From Acheta domesticus (Eukaryota > Arthropoda > Insecta > Orthoptera > Gryllidae): a DNA stretch of 64,000 bases. Position 1 is the first letter of the stretch. Every line of letters starts with the position of its first letter. The DNA lies in assembly GCA_031308135.1 (NCBI GenBank), contig JAHLJT010009436.1, positions 221,789,286 to 221,853,285 of the forward strand, given 5' to 3'. The notes beneath the pieces were generated by a model. It did no database searches. It saw nothing but the letters and a program-made list of their open reading frames with translations, and was not told the origin of the DNA. Position numbers and translations under genes: made by a program. This document shows positions 1 to 11,173 of this stretch, piece by piece.

Positions 1-378
1 AGCTTTGTGTCTACTACAGTGTTGGATAAAGTAGAAAAATTTGGTGCAAAATGATTAGTATATTCTAGAAACTGAGATCATGTAACTGGTTTAAACCTTA
101 ATATAGTTGTTTCAGTAGCACCTTTTTTTCCCCTCTTATACAACCATAATTTCCTCCTCAAAATCCTGTCCCTACTTCTGATCATTATTCCAATGACACA
201 ACAGATGGGAACATTTTTCAGATGAAAAATAAAATTCACTTTTTATAGAATGAAATTGATTTGTATTCCACATTAAGTTATCTTTGTTTTTTCTATAAAT
301 GAACAGATCTGTTCTTTTCTTGTCTAGAAAATGCATTGTGGAATTTTATGTAAATATTAATTATGATTATTTTTCCAG

Positions 379-533
379 GAATGGCTCTTCTGTGTATGCT
401 CACTGTTTTGAGTTTTCATCAAGAAATATGTAATTCATTGCCTTATTCTAATATACCAGTAGCAGGACCCTCAAGATCTGCTGAAGAACCACTTCCCCCT
501 TATTATGAAACACATCCAAAGGCAGAAATATAA
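379..533 (+). CDS. Last exon of an upstream LAPTM-like tetraspan gene (paralogue 1, partial)
   Basis: A pyrimidine-rich tract ending in AG at 377-378 precedes an exon entered in phase 1. Its first two bases complete a Gly codon, then it reads MALLCMLTVLSFHQ and ends in a PLPPYYE tail with TAA at 531-533. It aligns with the last exon at 42012-42184 in frame, phase and motif order, and the 3' UTRs of the two also resemble each other. The first ~13 residues would finish transmembrane helix 4; the rest is a cytosolic tail. PPYY fits the PPxY motif that binds WW domains of Nedd4-type ubiquitin ligases; in LAPTM proteins such motifs direct sorting to late endosomes and lysosomes (family knowledge). 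The remaining exons must lie upstream of the window. That this is a separate tandem gene is inferred from its position before the exon-1 of the second gene. Confidence 0.72.
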
Positions 534-797
534 TATTGCCAATTTAAAATTCAAAATGTTGAATATAGTTGAATATTGCAAAGAAGCCTGAACAAATGCA
601 CTCCTCATTACTTAAATATTTTTGCCTTCTTCAATCTTTTTTGTTTTACTTAATTATTTTAGCATATTTTAAAATGACACTTAAAAGTCTACCTTATCTA
701 AACTATGAATTGTGAGTCGGTGGATATTTTTAGAACTATTAATTTTAGTATATATTTACCATCTACATTGTAAACATTAAAATGTAATATTTTATTA

Positions 798-803
798 AAT
801 AAA
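798..803 (+). terminator. Poly(A) signal of paralogue 1
   Basis: AATAAA follows the stop codon by about 265 bp. The surrounding stretch (AATGTAATATTTT then AATAAATTG) matches the sequence around the AATAAA at 42557-42562 in paralogue 2, so the 3' ends are homologous. Confidence 0.55.
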
Positions 804-833
804 TTGAGTTGTCTCAGTTGATTTTCTTTCATA

Positions 834-2562
834 AAGGATAGGTTCAGCATGCAAAATACATTTTTACCAGCCTTTTGTAAGACAAGGTTTTTTCCTAAAT
901 ATTTCATTTGAAAAATTCTGGGTTGTCTTATATAAATAGATTAAGTCTGGTCAGTTGGGATCTTTATTTTTACTTTGCCTTTTGATGTCAAGGAGCTTGA
1001 ATACCAATGTAACAATAAGCTGCAAAGGTAGTATCATGCACATCTGTAGTACCTAATTATACATGCAGACATGTTTTTGGCATTCATTGCAGATTTGCCA
1101 GATGATTCAAACAAATATTTTTTAACTGGTGTGTAAAGAGAGAATCTCAAATGAATGGCATTGTTGTAAGTGAAACATGGAATGATAATGAATTGCCAAT
1201 ACTGTGCTAGAGATTTTGCTAAATGCTGCACTGATAGATGAGGTCTTGCAGCCTCATGGTATGATACCCTGTGAGCATTTTGCAGGAGATGGAAATGAAA
1301 AATATCACATTGATAGAAGTAGGCTATGTATTCTACATCCAATCACAGAATCAGAATAATAAAAAATTGAAAAAAATAATTCCCCAAATTCCCTTTGCTC
1401 TCTCCTGTGGAATGGAAATATGGAGTCAGAAAGAAAGTTCACAAATGAATGGATGACCAGAACAGTGTAAGTGACATTTAACAAATTCTAATAAAAATGA
1501 ATTTTTTTATTGGTCTTTATTTCAGTGCTAATGTAATTTCATGTTTTTAAAGAACAATTGAATTGCGGTGATTTTAATGATGAAACAAAGCACCATGACT
1601 TGACAGTAATATTGAATGAAATAAACAGTTTCCTCAGAGTTGATAAAATGTTGCTTATACAATTCTGGTTTTCACAATGGTCCATGCAAATTTAAAGTTA
1701 ATGTTTGGTAAAGAATCAGAGACCATGAACATGCGAGCAACAGAAGGAAAATCAGGAAACTGAAGGGAATGTTTTTAGTTGGTGTCAGATGAGACTAATG
1801 CAAATTCACCAGGCAAAACTTACAGAAGGGACCTGAAAAATCAGGACAATATAATATGGGAGGAGAACCAGAATGAAAGATACATATAAAGATGAAAATG
1901 TTAGTGACATAATGATGATTTTAAAGAACGAGAAATAGTGATAATTTTGGCAAAAAGTTTTTACATTCTCAATACAATTCTCTAATCAGTTAAACAAATT
2001 GTCATAGTGTTTAAACCAAAAAGTAAGAATTTGTTAAAAATGACAAAACTTCTTAGGAGACTATTCAAAATAAGGGGAACCTCTTATATTTGGGTAAGTA
2101 CGTTATATGATAAAACCTGAAAGACAAGTTCACCTATAGAAAAAAAATACATGTCACTCTTGTAGTCAACTTTCAAGTAATGGATATGCCCAATGCAGCC
2201 ATTGAATTGGACATCGTCTTTCTTAATAATGAGCACATCAAAGTTGTAATCTTTCTCCAGGATTTAATATGCATTTAACTTGCTCAAAAGTAGACTGGTA
2301 AAAGCTTCTTTGTAGTTATAATTTTGAAATTATTGTTATTACTAGCTACCTTTGTGACCGTTCTGCATTTTAAAAATAATTGTGATAATTAAAATCAGTT
2401 TAAAAGTGAAAATTGCTTCACCCAACTGTAAACCAGTATCCTGGAAAAAGAAAAAGTTACTTTAACTTTACTGTGGAAGTTTATTTCCGTCTGTATTCAA
2501 TTTTAACATTTTATAGATTTCAAGTTTCTGATCACTCCTACCACAGAGTATGAGGGAAGGAC
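834..2562. other. AT-rich DNA with no recognised gene
   Basis: Between the 3' end of paralogue 1 and the hAT target duplication I see only short, low-complexity open frames. None has a recognisable motif, a splice-site pattern or a homologue elsewhere in the window. Confidence 0.5.
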
Positions 2563-2570
2563 CAAAAATG
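2563..2570. repeat. Left target-site duplication of the hAT element
   Basis: CAAAAATG directly before the CAGTGGCGAAGCGT terminus; repeated exactly at 8109-8116. Confidence 0.8.
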
Positions 2571-3403
2571 CAGTGGCGAAGCGTCAGGGTAGGCAGAGTA
2601 AACTGAGCTATCCCTAAGAATCTTGAAGAAGGCGGGAAATATATCTTCACTACAAAAAGAAAATTGTCAATTTATAATTGTTATTTTAGCCAATTTATAC
2701 CGTAAAGTATGCGCACCAAGTTCATTTTTCTGTTCTTATGCGCATTCAATGCAAAGTCTCTTTGTCGCCGCCCGGTGCATCGGGCCGGCTGGGGAGTGAG
2801 GCTGAGGCCGTTCCGCATACCACTCATGTACTCTCTGATATATTTTACCACTGGAAGACAGTTTACTGGCAAGGGACAGGGCGCGGGGAAGTGAGCGCGC
2901 ATGCGCACTGAGAAGCTGGCCCGGTTATTCAGTCAGAAGGGTAGGCCGGCCTTACAACTGGCTAAGTAATTTAAACTCCTGCCGGCAGGCGCTCTCTTCA
3001 CCATAAGCTTGCGTGGAACTTCCGGAAATGTCCACTAGAGGTCATTGAGCAACTTCAAATATCACTACTAACAAAAGGAAAAACATTTATTTATTCCAAA
3101 TTTCAGTATTAGTATTCCTTAGTCGCTAATTCATTAAGTACAATATTGAGAATGTTAACTCTTTTCTCCCACATCATTTAGCATTGGTTTAACTTTTAAT
3201 AAAACAAGATCATTTAAAAAAGCGTTGATTTCAAGCATTTATGGGTTGGTATCGCGGCGTGTGAATCTCCCAGTAGTATTGTATTCTGGAAAGATCAAAC
3301 AGGATCTGATCAGTGTAATTTCATTTCGTAAGTTGACTGAATAGCGTATTCGTGTGTAGGTTACAAGTGAAATGTCATTGACCTGCAATGTCACTGTGCC
3401 TCA

Positions 3404-3664
3404 TTGACAATGAGCACTCTGAAACAATTAAAACTCATTAACGTAATTCTAAGTCAAATAACACTCTTCAACTTGGCTACTATTTTAATAGAAAAGAAAA
3501 TTTCGTGTACGTGTTCGCAAGATGATATGTTTAAAGAAAGAGTTGAATTTTTTCTGAAGAAAACTAGGTATTTAGAATTAATTTACAAAAACTGTACAAA
3601 CAAGGAGTATACATCTATTATAAATAAGCATAACTATTTACAATTTTTTTCAATTCTGCAGTAG
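3404..3664 (+). pseudogene. hAT transposase C-terminal remnant
   Basis: The frame reads STLKQLKLI, then LFNLATILIEKKI, then DDMFKERVEFFLKK. This has the spacing of the hAT dimerisation (hATC) block, in which a LKxLK(T/S)xLR stretch is followed by LAxLSIE. The usual LRSTM is degenerate. The catalytic part is absent. The remnant lies inside the 8-bp-flanked hAT element and near its right end once the LINE is removed, which is where a hATC domain belongs. The match is by eye and is weak residue by residue; position and orientation support it. Confidence 0.45.
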
Positions 3665-3698
3665 GCTTATTCTTGATCTGAGTATTGTTGCATGATTG

Positions 3699-3699
3699 A

Positions 3700-3746
<47 letters not shown>
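3699..3746. repeat. (AAT)n microsatellite, 5' flank of R4/Dong copy 1
   Basis: About 16 AAT units end exactly where the LINE 5' sequence starts. The same repeat resumes at the LINE 3' end, so the LINE interrupts one microsatellite. Confidence 0.9.
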
Positions 3747-3747
<1 letters not shown>

Positions 3748-6700
3748 TCCACCTAGGGAGTACACGACCTTGGAGTTGATGGTGGAGCTTGAGTACCCCC
3801 ATGAGCCTGAGAGCTATGTCAGTGGTAGCCTAGCTACTGGTAGGGCCTCCCTTGCTGAATAGGTTGAAGGTGAGGGGTCAGACGAAGAAGTACTCCATTT
3901 TGAGGAGAGGGGAGTAAGCAGAGGGGGAAGGGTCATGAACCTTTGGACTTCCTGTTATCGGCCCATGGAGGGTACAGGAGAGAAACTGGGTTGGCACACC
4001 AGGCCACTGATTAGAGTGGAGGCCCGACCCTTGCATTAGCCAGCGAAGGAGGCTGCCTTCAGCAGTCAGTGAAAATCCCGTAGGGTTTAGTAATGCCGAC
4101 TGGCGATCGGAGGGACCCCTTGCTGGGCCCTGCGGGGGGATGCCCCGAGGCCACTGTGGGTCGCAGTAACGGATCGCAGGAAACAACCCAAAGGCTAAAT
4201 GTGATCTGTGAACTCGAACTTGCTACCTGCGAATCTTCACTTGAAACCAATGAGCAAAATGAATAGAACAAGCAATGTAATGAACCTTAACGTGCCTTGT
4301 TCTACCAATGTCCCATACCTGCTCAGAAACCGAGCTAATGTCACCTTGTCGACATCTGGCTATCCCACGGATGTTAGTCCCAGGGATCCAGAGCCGGTAG
4401 TAGCTCGAAGCCATCGTCAGAGATGGACCCGGGATGAATTAATGGAGGTGATGTGGTGCTTTTACTATGCAAAAGCGAAAAATGGGGGCTCAGAAATAGA
4501 AGTTTTTAAGATATGGAGAGAGCGGAACCCAGATATGAGACCTACCCTAGACTCAAAAAAGCTTGCCAGTCAACGACGATACATACTCAGCAGTGGAAAA
4601 TTCACATCAGAACAACTTGCAGACATCCAGAGAAACGCAGAGTATGTTCATCGATCAAACCATCCACATGACGAACATTTAGAACCATCTAATATCCCTG
4701 AAAACGATGATCCCCTTCAAGGTTCATCTCTTCCAAATGAAACATTCGTCAGTGGTGAAAATTCATCTGGCCATGAGTCACACGGTAAGGACATGATGCG
4801 GAACTTCCTCCGACGCGAGATAGAGCGAGTTCGTCTACTTCCATTCGAATCTCGTGCACCGTTGAGGAGAATTTACGAAAATGCTAAAGCTAAGAGAGTG
4901 ATAGAAACAGCGAATTCTGTCTTAAATGAGGTTGTACAGGCCTCAAGTAGAGATCTAGATATTACTGAAATCAATCACATCGTGTATGCAACTGGATATC
5001 TAGTATCTCAGATAATCTTGGGGCCAGCCAAGAACACCGATGGCCGACAGCCAGACAGAGTAAAAAGCTCCGTACCTCCATGGATGAAAAGAATTATGAA
5101 GCGGATAGCCGACACACGGCGTGAAATATCACTCCTAGCCGAGGCATCTTCTAAGTCAAACCACACGTATAAAGTTCAACAAAAAATACTCCATGTTGAA
5201 CAAAAATTCCTAATTGACAATGACACAACAAGGCTAATGGTAGCTGAAAAGCTAAAAGAAAAAATCCAAGCATGGGCTCAACGAATAAGACGGTACAAAC
5301 GTAGAATCGATTTCCGTGTACAGAACCGGTTGTTTGAAACAGACGCGAAGAGATTCTATCGCAGTCTGACTCAAAAACCGAACGGCAATGCTGCCCCTCC
5401 TTCAAAAGATGACGTCGAAACATTTTGGTCAGGAATCTGGGAGGAAACCAGATCGTACAACAAAGACGCATCGTGGCTCCAATCTGAAGTTGATGCTGCC
5501 AATGGACTCGTGGAAACAGTGGAACATGTTCAAGAATTCTCGAAAGAGGACCTATGCCAAACAATTAAGAATATGGGAAACTGGAAATCCCCTGGGGTTG
5601 ATAAGATCCAGGTTTATTGGATTAAGAAATTAACAGCACTACATTCTCATCTTGTAAAGGCTGTTAATAAAATTTTAGAAAACCCTAACGAACTCCCCGA
5701 ATGGCTCACTCGCGGCATCACGTATTTGCTACCCAAAGGAGGAGACAGCTCTTTGGCGAAGAACTACAGGCCAATTACTTGCCTGCCAGTAATGTACAAA
5801 CTTATAACTGCAGCCATTGCTGACAAAATGTATAGGCACCTAGAGAAGAACCATCTGTTGCCAGTTGAACAGAAAGGATGTCGTAAAGGTTCCTATGGCT
5901 GTAAGGAAATCTTGCTTCTGAATAAAATAATTTTGAATGATGTAAAGAAACGAAAACGTAATTTAAGCATGGCTTGGATTGACTAACAGAAGGCATTTGA
6001 GAGTGTACCACAGGATTGGATTTTGAAGACCCTGGAGATCTATCGATTTCATCCTAGACTTGTTGAGTTTTGCAAGGCTAGTATGAAGTCGTGGAGCACC
6101 AGGTTACTAATCCACAGCGGAAAGGGAGTAGTAGAAACCAGAAGTATTCAGATTAACAGGGGAATTTTTCAAGGAGATTCACTATCCCCTCTGCTGTTTT
6201 GCATTAGTTTGATTCCTCTATCAAGACAGCTGTCGCACACTGACTTTGGTTACAAGCTCCATGGTGATGAAAGGCCTGTATCACATTTATTTTACATGGA
6301 TGATCTTAAAGTGTTTGCTAAGAATGAAGCGATTCTCTCCCAAATGCTGTCTGTCATCAATGAATTTAGCAATGACATCTGCATGAAGTTTGGTCTTGAC
6401 AAGTGTGCAAAAGTCAACTTAAAAAGAGGCAAAATGACAACGTCAGAGAACATTGAAGTTGATAGACAAACTGTGATTCAAGATCTTGAGCCAGGTAAAA
6501 CTTACAAATATCTGGGCATTGAAGAATGTGAGACCATCTCGAACGACACAATGAAAGAGAGAATTCGCCAGAAAGTATTATAGACGAGTGAGACTTGTCC
6601 TGCAGTCCGCTCTGAACTCAAGGAATAAAATATCAGCAATAGGTAGTTTGGCGGTGCCTGTAGCCGAATACAGTTTTGGACTAGTAGACTGGACTGAACA

Positions 6701-7931
6701 GGAAATTCGCATCATGGATCGAAAAAACAGAAAACTGCTTACAATGCATCATGTTGCCCACCCCCGAGCTGATGTACATAGACTTTATGTTTCACGTAAG
6801 GAAGGAGGAAGAGGCCTGAGACAAATTGAAGCCTCCTGGCACAATGCAATAACCGGGATGGGAAAGTATGTAGTCAGCCATCAAGATGACCCACTAATGA
6901 GGCAGGTCATGAAATCTGACCGAAGAATGGGAAACAGAGGCATTGTAAGTGTAGCAAGAAGCATTGCGAACAAGACTATGCAAGACACCCAGAATGACAG
7001 AGACACTGAACTTCTGATGCTACTTAACATGAAATTTGAGACACAGAAAATGTTAAAGAAATCGTGGAGAGACAAACCACTCCACGGACAATACCTAAAA
7101 AGAATGGACAAGGTGCAGATCAATAAAGATCAATCATTTATGTGGCTTAAAAGGGGAAGAATGAAGCCAAAATCGGAAGCACTTGTAATAGCTGCCCAAG
7201 ATCAGGCCTTGAGAACACGACATTATGATAAAGCGGTTCTCAAAATTTCCCAAGATGATAAATGCCGCATTTGTCAGGAACACGTAGAAACCATTGATCA
7301 TATTGTCTCAGCTTGTCCAATTCTAGCAAAGACCGAATATTTGAAAAGACACGACAGGGTGTGTAGCTACCTCCACTGGCAGATCTGTACCGCCCTCGAA
7401 GTTCCAAACACATGCCCCAAGTGGTACGAACACTCACCGAAACCGGTGACGTCTGTTGGATTGTGTACGATATTGTACGACCAACAAATTCAAACTGATC
7501 GCACGATAGCAGCAAACAAACCGGATATAGTCATCCGGGATATGGAGAAAAAATCATGTTTACTTGTCGATGTTGCTGTACCTTGCGATCAAAACGTCGT
7601 TACCAAGGAGGCAGAGAAACGTCTTAAATACAAGAGTTTGGAAATCGAGATCAGCCGAATGTGGGGCGTAAAAGCACAGGTCGTACTGATAGTTATCGGA
7701 GCTCTGGGATTTTTTCCGCAAAATTTGAGTAAGAACTTGTCTAAACTCCCAGGTAATTCAAAGGACTGTGAAGTGCAAGAAATAGCTTTATTTGGAACAG
7801 CCCACATTTTGCGCAAAGTACTGTATAGGCACCGATAGTCCCTAGATCTACTCCTTAGGTAGCTGATTGCAACCTGGAGTAGATTTTATATTCAGCCGAC
7901 GTATAACATCTTTAGTCGTGATGTAATGGAA
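3747..7931 (+). mobile_element. R4/Dong-clade non-LTR retrotransposon, copy 1 (near full length)
   Basis: About 4.2 kb with a ~0.5-kb 5' leader, one long coding region and a short 3' UTR, bounded on both sides by AAT repeats. Coding order is a Myb-like N-terminal block, reverse transcriptase, a CCHC knuckle, then a restriction-like endonuclease with PD and DV residues. This is the single-ORF order of R2/R4-type LINEs. Dong of Bombyx, in the R4 clade, is known to insert into TAA repeats, and all three copies in this window do so. It has no APE-type endonuclease. Copies 2 and 3 are at 23150-25731 and 27470-28827. Confidence 0.82.
4250..7838 (+). pseudogene. R4/Dong polyprotein (Myb-like / RT / CCHC / restriction-like endonuclease), broken
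   Basis: The open frame reaches back to 4208 but the first ATG is at 4250, after an in-frame stop at 4202-4204. The WTRDELMEVMW block (about 4427-4460) is Myb/SANT-like. RT motifs follow: KNYRPITCLP near 5760, the active-site strand AWID at 5969-5983, GIFQGDSLSPL near 6160 and FYMDD near 6290. A CCHC knuckle (C-x2-C-x8-H-x4-C) lies near 7264-7315. KPDIVI and LVDVAVP (about 7519-7580) match the PD...D core of the restriction-like nuclease. Two lesions are visible. TAA at 5984-5986 follows the catalytic Asp. A one-base insertion near 6570, seen by comparison with copies 2 and 3, shifts the frame before 6588. As written it cannot encode a whole polyprotein. Confidence 0.8.
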
Positions 7932-7932
7932 A

Positions 7933-7965
<33 letters not shown>

Positions 7966-7981
7966 TACTATTATTATTATT
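7932..7981. repeat. (AAT)n/(ATT)n microsatellite, 3' flank of R4/Dong copy 1
   Basis: AATAATAAT directly follows the LINE 3' end and turns into TTATTATTATT, giving a small palindromic repeat. It is the right half of the interrupted microsatellite. Confidence 0.85.
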
Positions 7982-8108
7982 AAATTTGTAGTCTTTTGAT
8001 CTCTATCTTCTAAATATTCGATATTTCATAAATTAAGTACAAATATGTGTTTTTACAATATGTTCGTGACTCAGCTTATCCAATAATTAACCTCACGCTT
8101 CGCCACTG

Positions 8109-8116
8109 CAAAAATG
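8109..8116. repeat. Right target-site duplication of the hAT element
   Basis: CAAAAATG directly after the ACGCTTCGCCACTG terminus; an exact copy of 2563-2570. Confidence 0.8.
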
Positions 8117-8249
8117 TAGGCCTAATAAAAGTGTTAAAAAGGTTACATTGTGTATTAATACCATAGAACTTGGGGAGTCAAGTTTTTATTCCGCCCATGT
8201 TAAACTATTTTTATGTTCCTTTCTCACAAAATCCATCCAACAAACACCG

Positions 8250-8425
8250 GCAAAAAAAAGTATTGCAACACCCCGATTGCATTGCACAGATACAACCATA
8301 GCCCGCTAGTATGCTTTAAAAGCCTCGGCGCTTTGCCCACCTCCTTGTTATAGCTAAAAGTTCTGCTACTGACCGCTGGCGCGCTGCTCGCCGACCATTC
8401 CTCGATCTTCTGCTGCATGCAAATA
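8250..8425 (-). mobile_element. Tc1-related terminal fragment
   Basis: The reverse complement of about 8285-8405 matches 9940-10055: both contain GGTCGGCGA.CAGCGC.CCAGCGG and ATACTAGCGGGCTATG with similar spacing. The second copy is the segment just beyond the Tc1 transposase stop. This piece therefore looks like the 3' end of a relative of that Tc1 element, in inverted orientation. Its outer end runs into a T-rich stretch (on the minus strand) typical of Tc1 ends, but no second terminus or TA duplication was established. Confidence 0.45.
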
Positions 8426-9880
8426 TACGGAGATACGCATTAAAAACACAGAACTTTTCGATTTACAGGCTTTGAATCCAAGTATTTAAGCATCTCCATT
8501 ACTTCTTTAGTAACAGCAGCAATGTTCTTCATGACCTCTGATAAAAAAATGTTCACAAATTATGTCAATGATCGTTATTAAACTTGCGCTCTCGTCACAT
8601 GCAAGGAAACTGTTTCTTTGCAAAGCTGGCTTAATATATTTTTGAAAGTTTCTTTTCACAACAAACCTTGGAAGTTGTGGTACAGCTTTCACAATAAATT
8701 GCTCTACCACACAATACTTTCACAATAAATTGCTCTAACCTGCAGGATTATTTAAAGATGATAATGATTTGTTTATTAATTGAATAACCACCCATGTTAA
8801 TTATCTTCACATTGTAAATAAATATTCACATACATTCTTGATTTTTCTGAATGTTAATAAAATATGTAACCCTTACTTCGGCAACCTAACAATTCAGTTT
8901 ATTCTCAAAATTCGATACAAATCTTGAAAAAACACTCACAAATAGCACAAACAATTTTTGTTTACGTTCAATAAAAAACATACTGGCTCCATGTACTGGG
9001 AATGATCGTTTGAGACAGCTTTGGATATTTCTCGTATTGTAACACTTGTCAATCAAAAAGTGACATATTTTCTCACAAACGTCATTGGATATCACGAGAT
9101 GTCTGTTTGTTGATTTTTATTTCTGATGTTTGATTTATTGTTCTATCATTGTTGTGGAATTTGGAAGCGGACTACGCAAAGAATTAGAAATAATGTCTAC
9201 ATTGTATTGCTCTTATTGAAAATCTCTAGTTTTTTCTTGTACCTCCATGAGAGCGCCAATATGAATTTCGCTAGTCGAAAGTAGTTTTATGACCATCTCT
9301 AGGTGAGAACGTTTTTACCAGGGCAATAGTGATTTGGAGTACTTTTTTTTAGTGAACGTTCCCGAGTATTATTTACAACAGCGTCAGCATTTATTTATAA
9401 CAGCGCCAGTCGTCCGTTTTAGAACTAGTTTCTTCCAGTTATTTAGCGATTATTTTTTCACAAATACTTCTATTTTGAATTTTTACTTTCTTGAGCGTGT
9501 AATATAGATTAAAGAATAAATGCAGTTTGAAAATATAAAAATAGATAATATAAAACTGATAAAATAATAGTTTTCTATTTTTTTCGTTTTCATCCATTGT
9601 CTTTAAAAACCTTAAAGACATTATGTGCATTATAGTTTTCTTTAAATACCTAAATATACAAGTAAATATCAGAAATAATTAAGAATAAATATTGTATTTT
9701 ATATGTCAAGAAGAATCACTACTGGCTCACTAACCAACTAGATTTCACGCATTTGAGGGTTAATTTGAAGCACTCATTTCACAATTTGTTTTAAGCAAAC
9801 TGCACAGTGAAATATAATTTCAGTATTGTTTAATATTACCACCAACACGAGTTTGCAATGCCTCATATGACACTAAGTGA
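8426..9880. other. AT-rich DNA, no recognised gene
   Basis: Short frames only, none with a recognisable motif. Two AATAATTGCTCTA-like short repeats occur near 8690-8740. Nothing here could be assigned to a known element. Confidence 0.45.
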
Positions 9881-10048
9881 CCAAAATCGTCCGAAATGCG
9901 GGCATTTCCCTATGCATTAAAACGGCCCGAAGGTCTCGCGAATGGTCGGCGACCAGCGCTCCAGCGGCCACAATGTGAAACTTCGTCCGTTCGCTTACTT
10001 CCATAAGGATCGGCGAAGTGCCGTGGCTATTAGGGATACTAGCGGGCT

Positions 10049-10575
10049 ATGATACAACACATACAGACAGAATATTACACTTGATTACCAGGGCAGAGCT
10101 ATGTGAGAGTCGCACGTCCATCAACAGAGAACTATGGACTGTAAACGCCACATCAATAATGCGTGTACCCGCCGCGGGTAGTACTTGTCGACAAGCCCTG
10201 ATGGTGACGCATCCCATCGTACAGATGGCGAATAGTGTCCTGAGGTTCACTGTTCCACACAGAGCTGGCAGAGTCGTTGGGGGACACGCAGCAAGGGTCA
10301 GGCGTTGGCCCATCATGTCTCTCGCATGTTCGTTCGGGGACAAATCCGGCGAGCGTGCCGGCCAAGGCAGTTGGCGAACGTGGAGAACGTGTTGCTTAGG
10401 GCGGGCGTCCTACTGGAACAGCGCACCACCCTCCTGTTGCAATTAGGTATCAGCACAACGTGCTAGATGAATGCAGCGCTGGTAAATGATCCCTACACGT
10501 ACACCAAAGACCTGCCAAAGACGAACGCGCGTTGTAGGTGATGGCATCCCTTACCATGACTCCCGGGGTGGGCCC
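10049..10575 (-). pseudogene. Tc1-like transposase, C-terminal part
   Basis: Minus-strand translation begins GPTPGVMV next to the MITE insertion and goes on with broken frames to NSEPQDTIRHLYDGMRHH, ending GGYTHY and a stop near 10155. This matches the usual C-terminus of Tc1 transposases (GPTPGVMVWGAI, later IRxLYDSM, then GGxTRY). Several frameshifts and a stop are present, so it is dead. It continues upstream on the minus strand in 10833-11164, on the other side of the MITE at 10576-10832. Confidence 0.65.
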
Positions 10576-10832
10576 TATACTGCGATTTTTCTAAGAGCCA
10601 CCCTCAAGGCCACTCAAATCCCATCTTCGCGATGGAATATGTCACGGCATTTCGCGTCTTTTCTCGGTCTTGCCGGTAGAAGTCGCATGATCGCAAGCAC
10701 TGCTTCATACGGTCGCGATCGTGCGAAATCTAGCGGAACGACTGAGAAAGACGCAAAATGCCGTGACATATTCCAGTGCGAAGATGGGATTTGAGTGGCC
10801 TTGAGGGTCGCTCTTAGAAAAATCGCAGTGTA
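10576..10832. mobile_element. Palindromic MITE, copy 1 (inside Tc1)
   Basis: 257 bp, almost entirely one imperfect inverted repeat: TACTGCGATTTTTCTAAGAG at the left and its complement at the right. The arms include CTCAAATCCCATCTTCGC and pair until near the centre. It splits the Tc1 coding sequence exactly between the PRQ and GPTPGVMV codons, at a TA. TA duplication with TACTG-type ends fits a non-autonomous Tc1/mariner-superfamily element. Open frames within it are by-products of the palindrome. Confidence 0.85.
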
Positions 10833-11164
10833 CTTGACGAGGACGAACACACTCCGGACGCAAGCGCTCGCCTTCGTGACGCCGCATACGCACATGACCA
10901 TCACTGGTGAGCAGGCAGAAGCGGTTCTCATCACTGAACACCAATGCACGTCATTCCGTCTCCTAGCTGACCCGCATATCGCATCGCGCCGGTCGTGCCA
11001 ATGGTTCGGCGTGAGTGACAGTCGGGCTAGCGGTATGCGCGATTGTTATCCTGCAGAAAGTCACAGGTTCCCAACGATGCGTAGAGACACGTTGGGGGCC
11101 ACCCGCGCCTGTACCTCGGCGCGGATGGTCGTACGGACTGCCAACGCCGCCGTCACGATGCGTC
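10833..11164 (-). pseudogene. Tc1-like transposase, central part
   Basis: Minus strand. VFSDENRFCL (about 10915-10944) is the conserved VFSDESRFCL block carrying the second catalytic Asp region of Tc1 transposases, followed by GHVRMRRHEGERLRPECVRP. Upstream, short segments in changing frames resemble the inter-domain part of the family (AEVQARVAPN, then PLTPNHWHD). Stops and frameshifts show it is inactive. The frame is cut on the upstream side at 11164-11173 by the foldback element and resumes at 18212. Confidence 0.72.
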
Positions 11165-11173
11165 GATCTTGAG
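11165..11173. repeat. Left 9-bp target-site duplication of the foldback element
   Basis: GATCTTGAG, repeated exactly at 18203-18211, immediately outside the foldback termini. Confidence 0.85.

Larger units (their letters stand above)
2571..8108 (+). mobile_element. hAT-superfamily transposon, internally deleted, with a nested LINE
   Basis: The left end reads CAGTGGCGAAGCGT and the right end is its exact reverse complement, ACGCTTCGCCACTG. Both are flanked by the same 8-bp word, CAAAAATG (2563-2570 and 8109-8116). An 8-bp target duplication with CAGTGGCG-type ends is the hAT signature. The similarity of the ends continues imperfectly for about six more bases. Inside, 2700-3050 is CpG-rich and a hAT C-terminal coding remnant lies at 3404-3664. 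The R4/Dong LINE at 3747-7931 sits in an AAT repeat inside the element; removing it leaves a hAT of about 1.35 kb, too short for a full transposase. The hAT is therefore a deleted derivative and is older than the LINE insertion. Confidence 0.82.

Noticed and set aside
4208..4249. Start of the R4/Dong ORF at 4208
   Set aside because: The codon is GTG, not ATG; the first ATG in frame is at 4250 and an in-frame stop lies at 4202-4204.
5151..5564. 137-codon minus-strand ORF
   Set aside because: Antisense shadow of the R4/Dong coding region; the same shadow recurs at 25423-25773 opposite copy 2.
10153..11172. Several overlapping open frames on both strands in the 10-11.2 kb block
   Set aside because: They are by-products of the GC-rich Tc1 remnant and the MITE palindrome; only the minus-strand Tc1 reading has family motifs.
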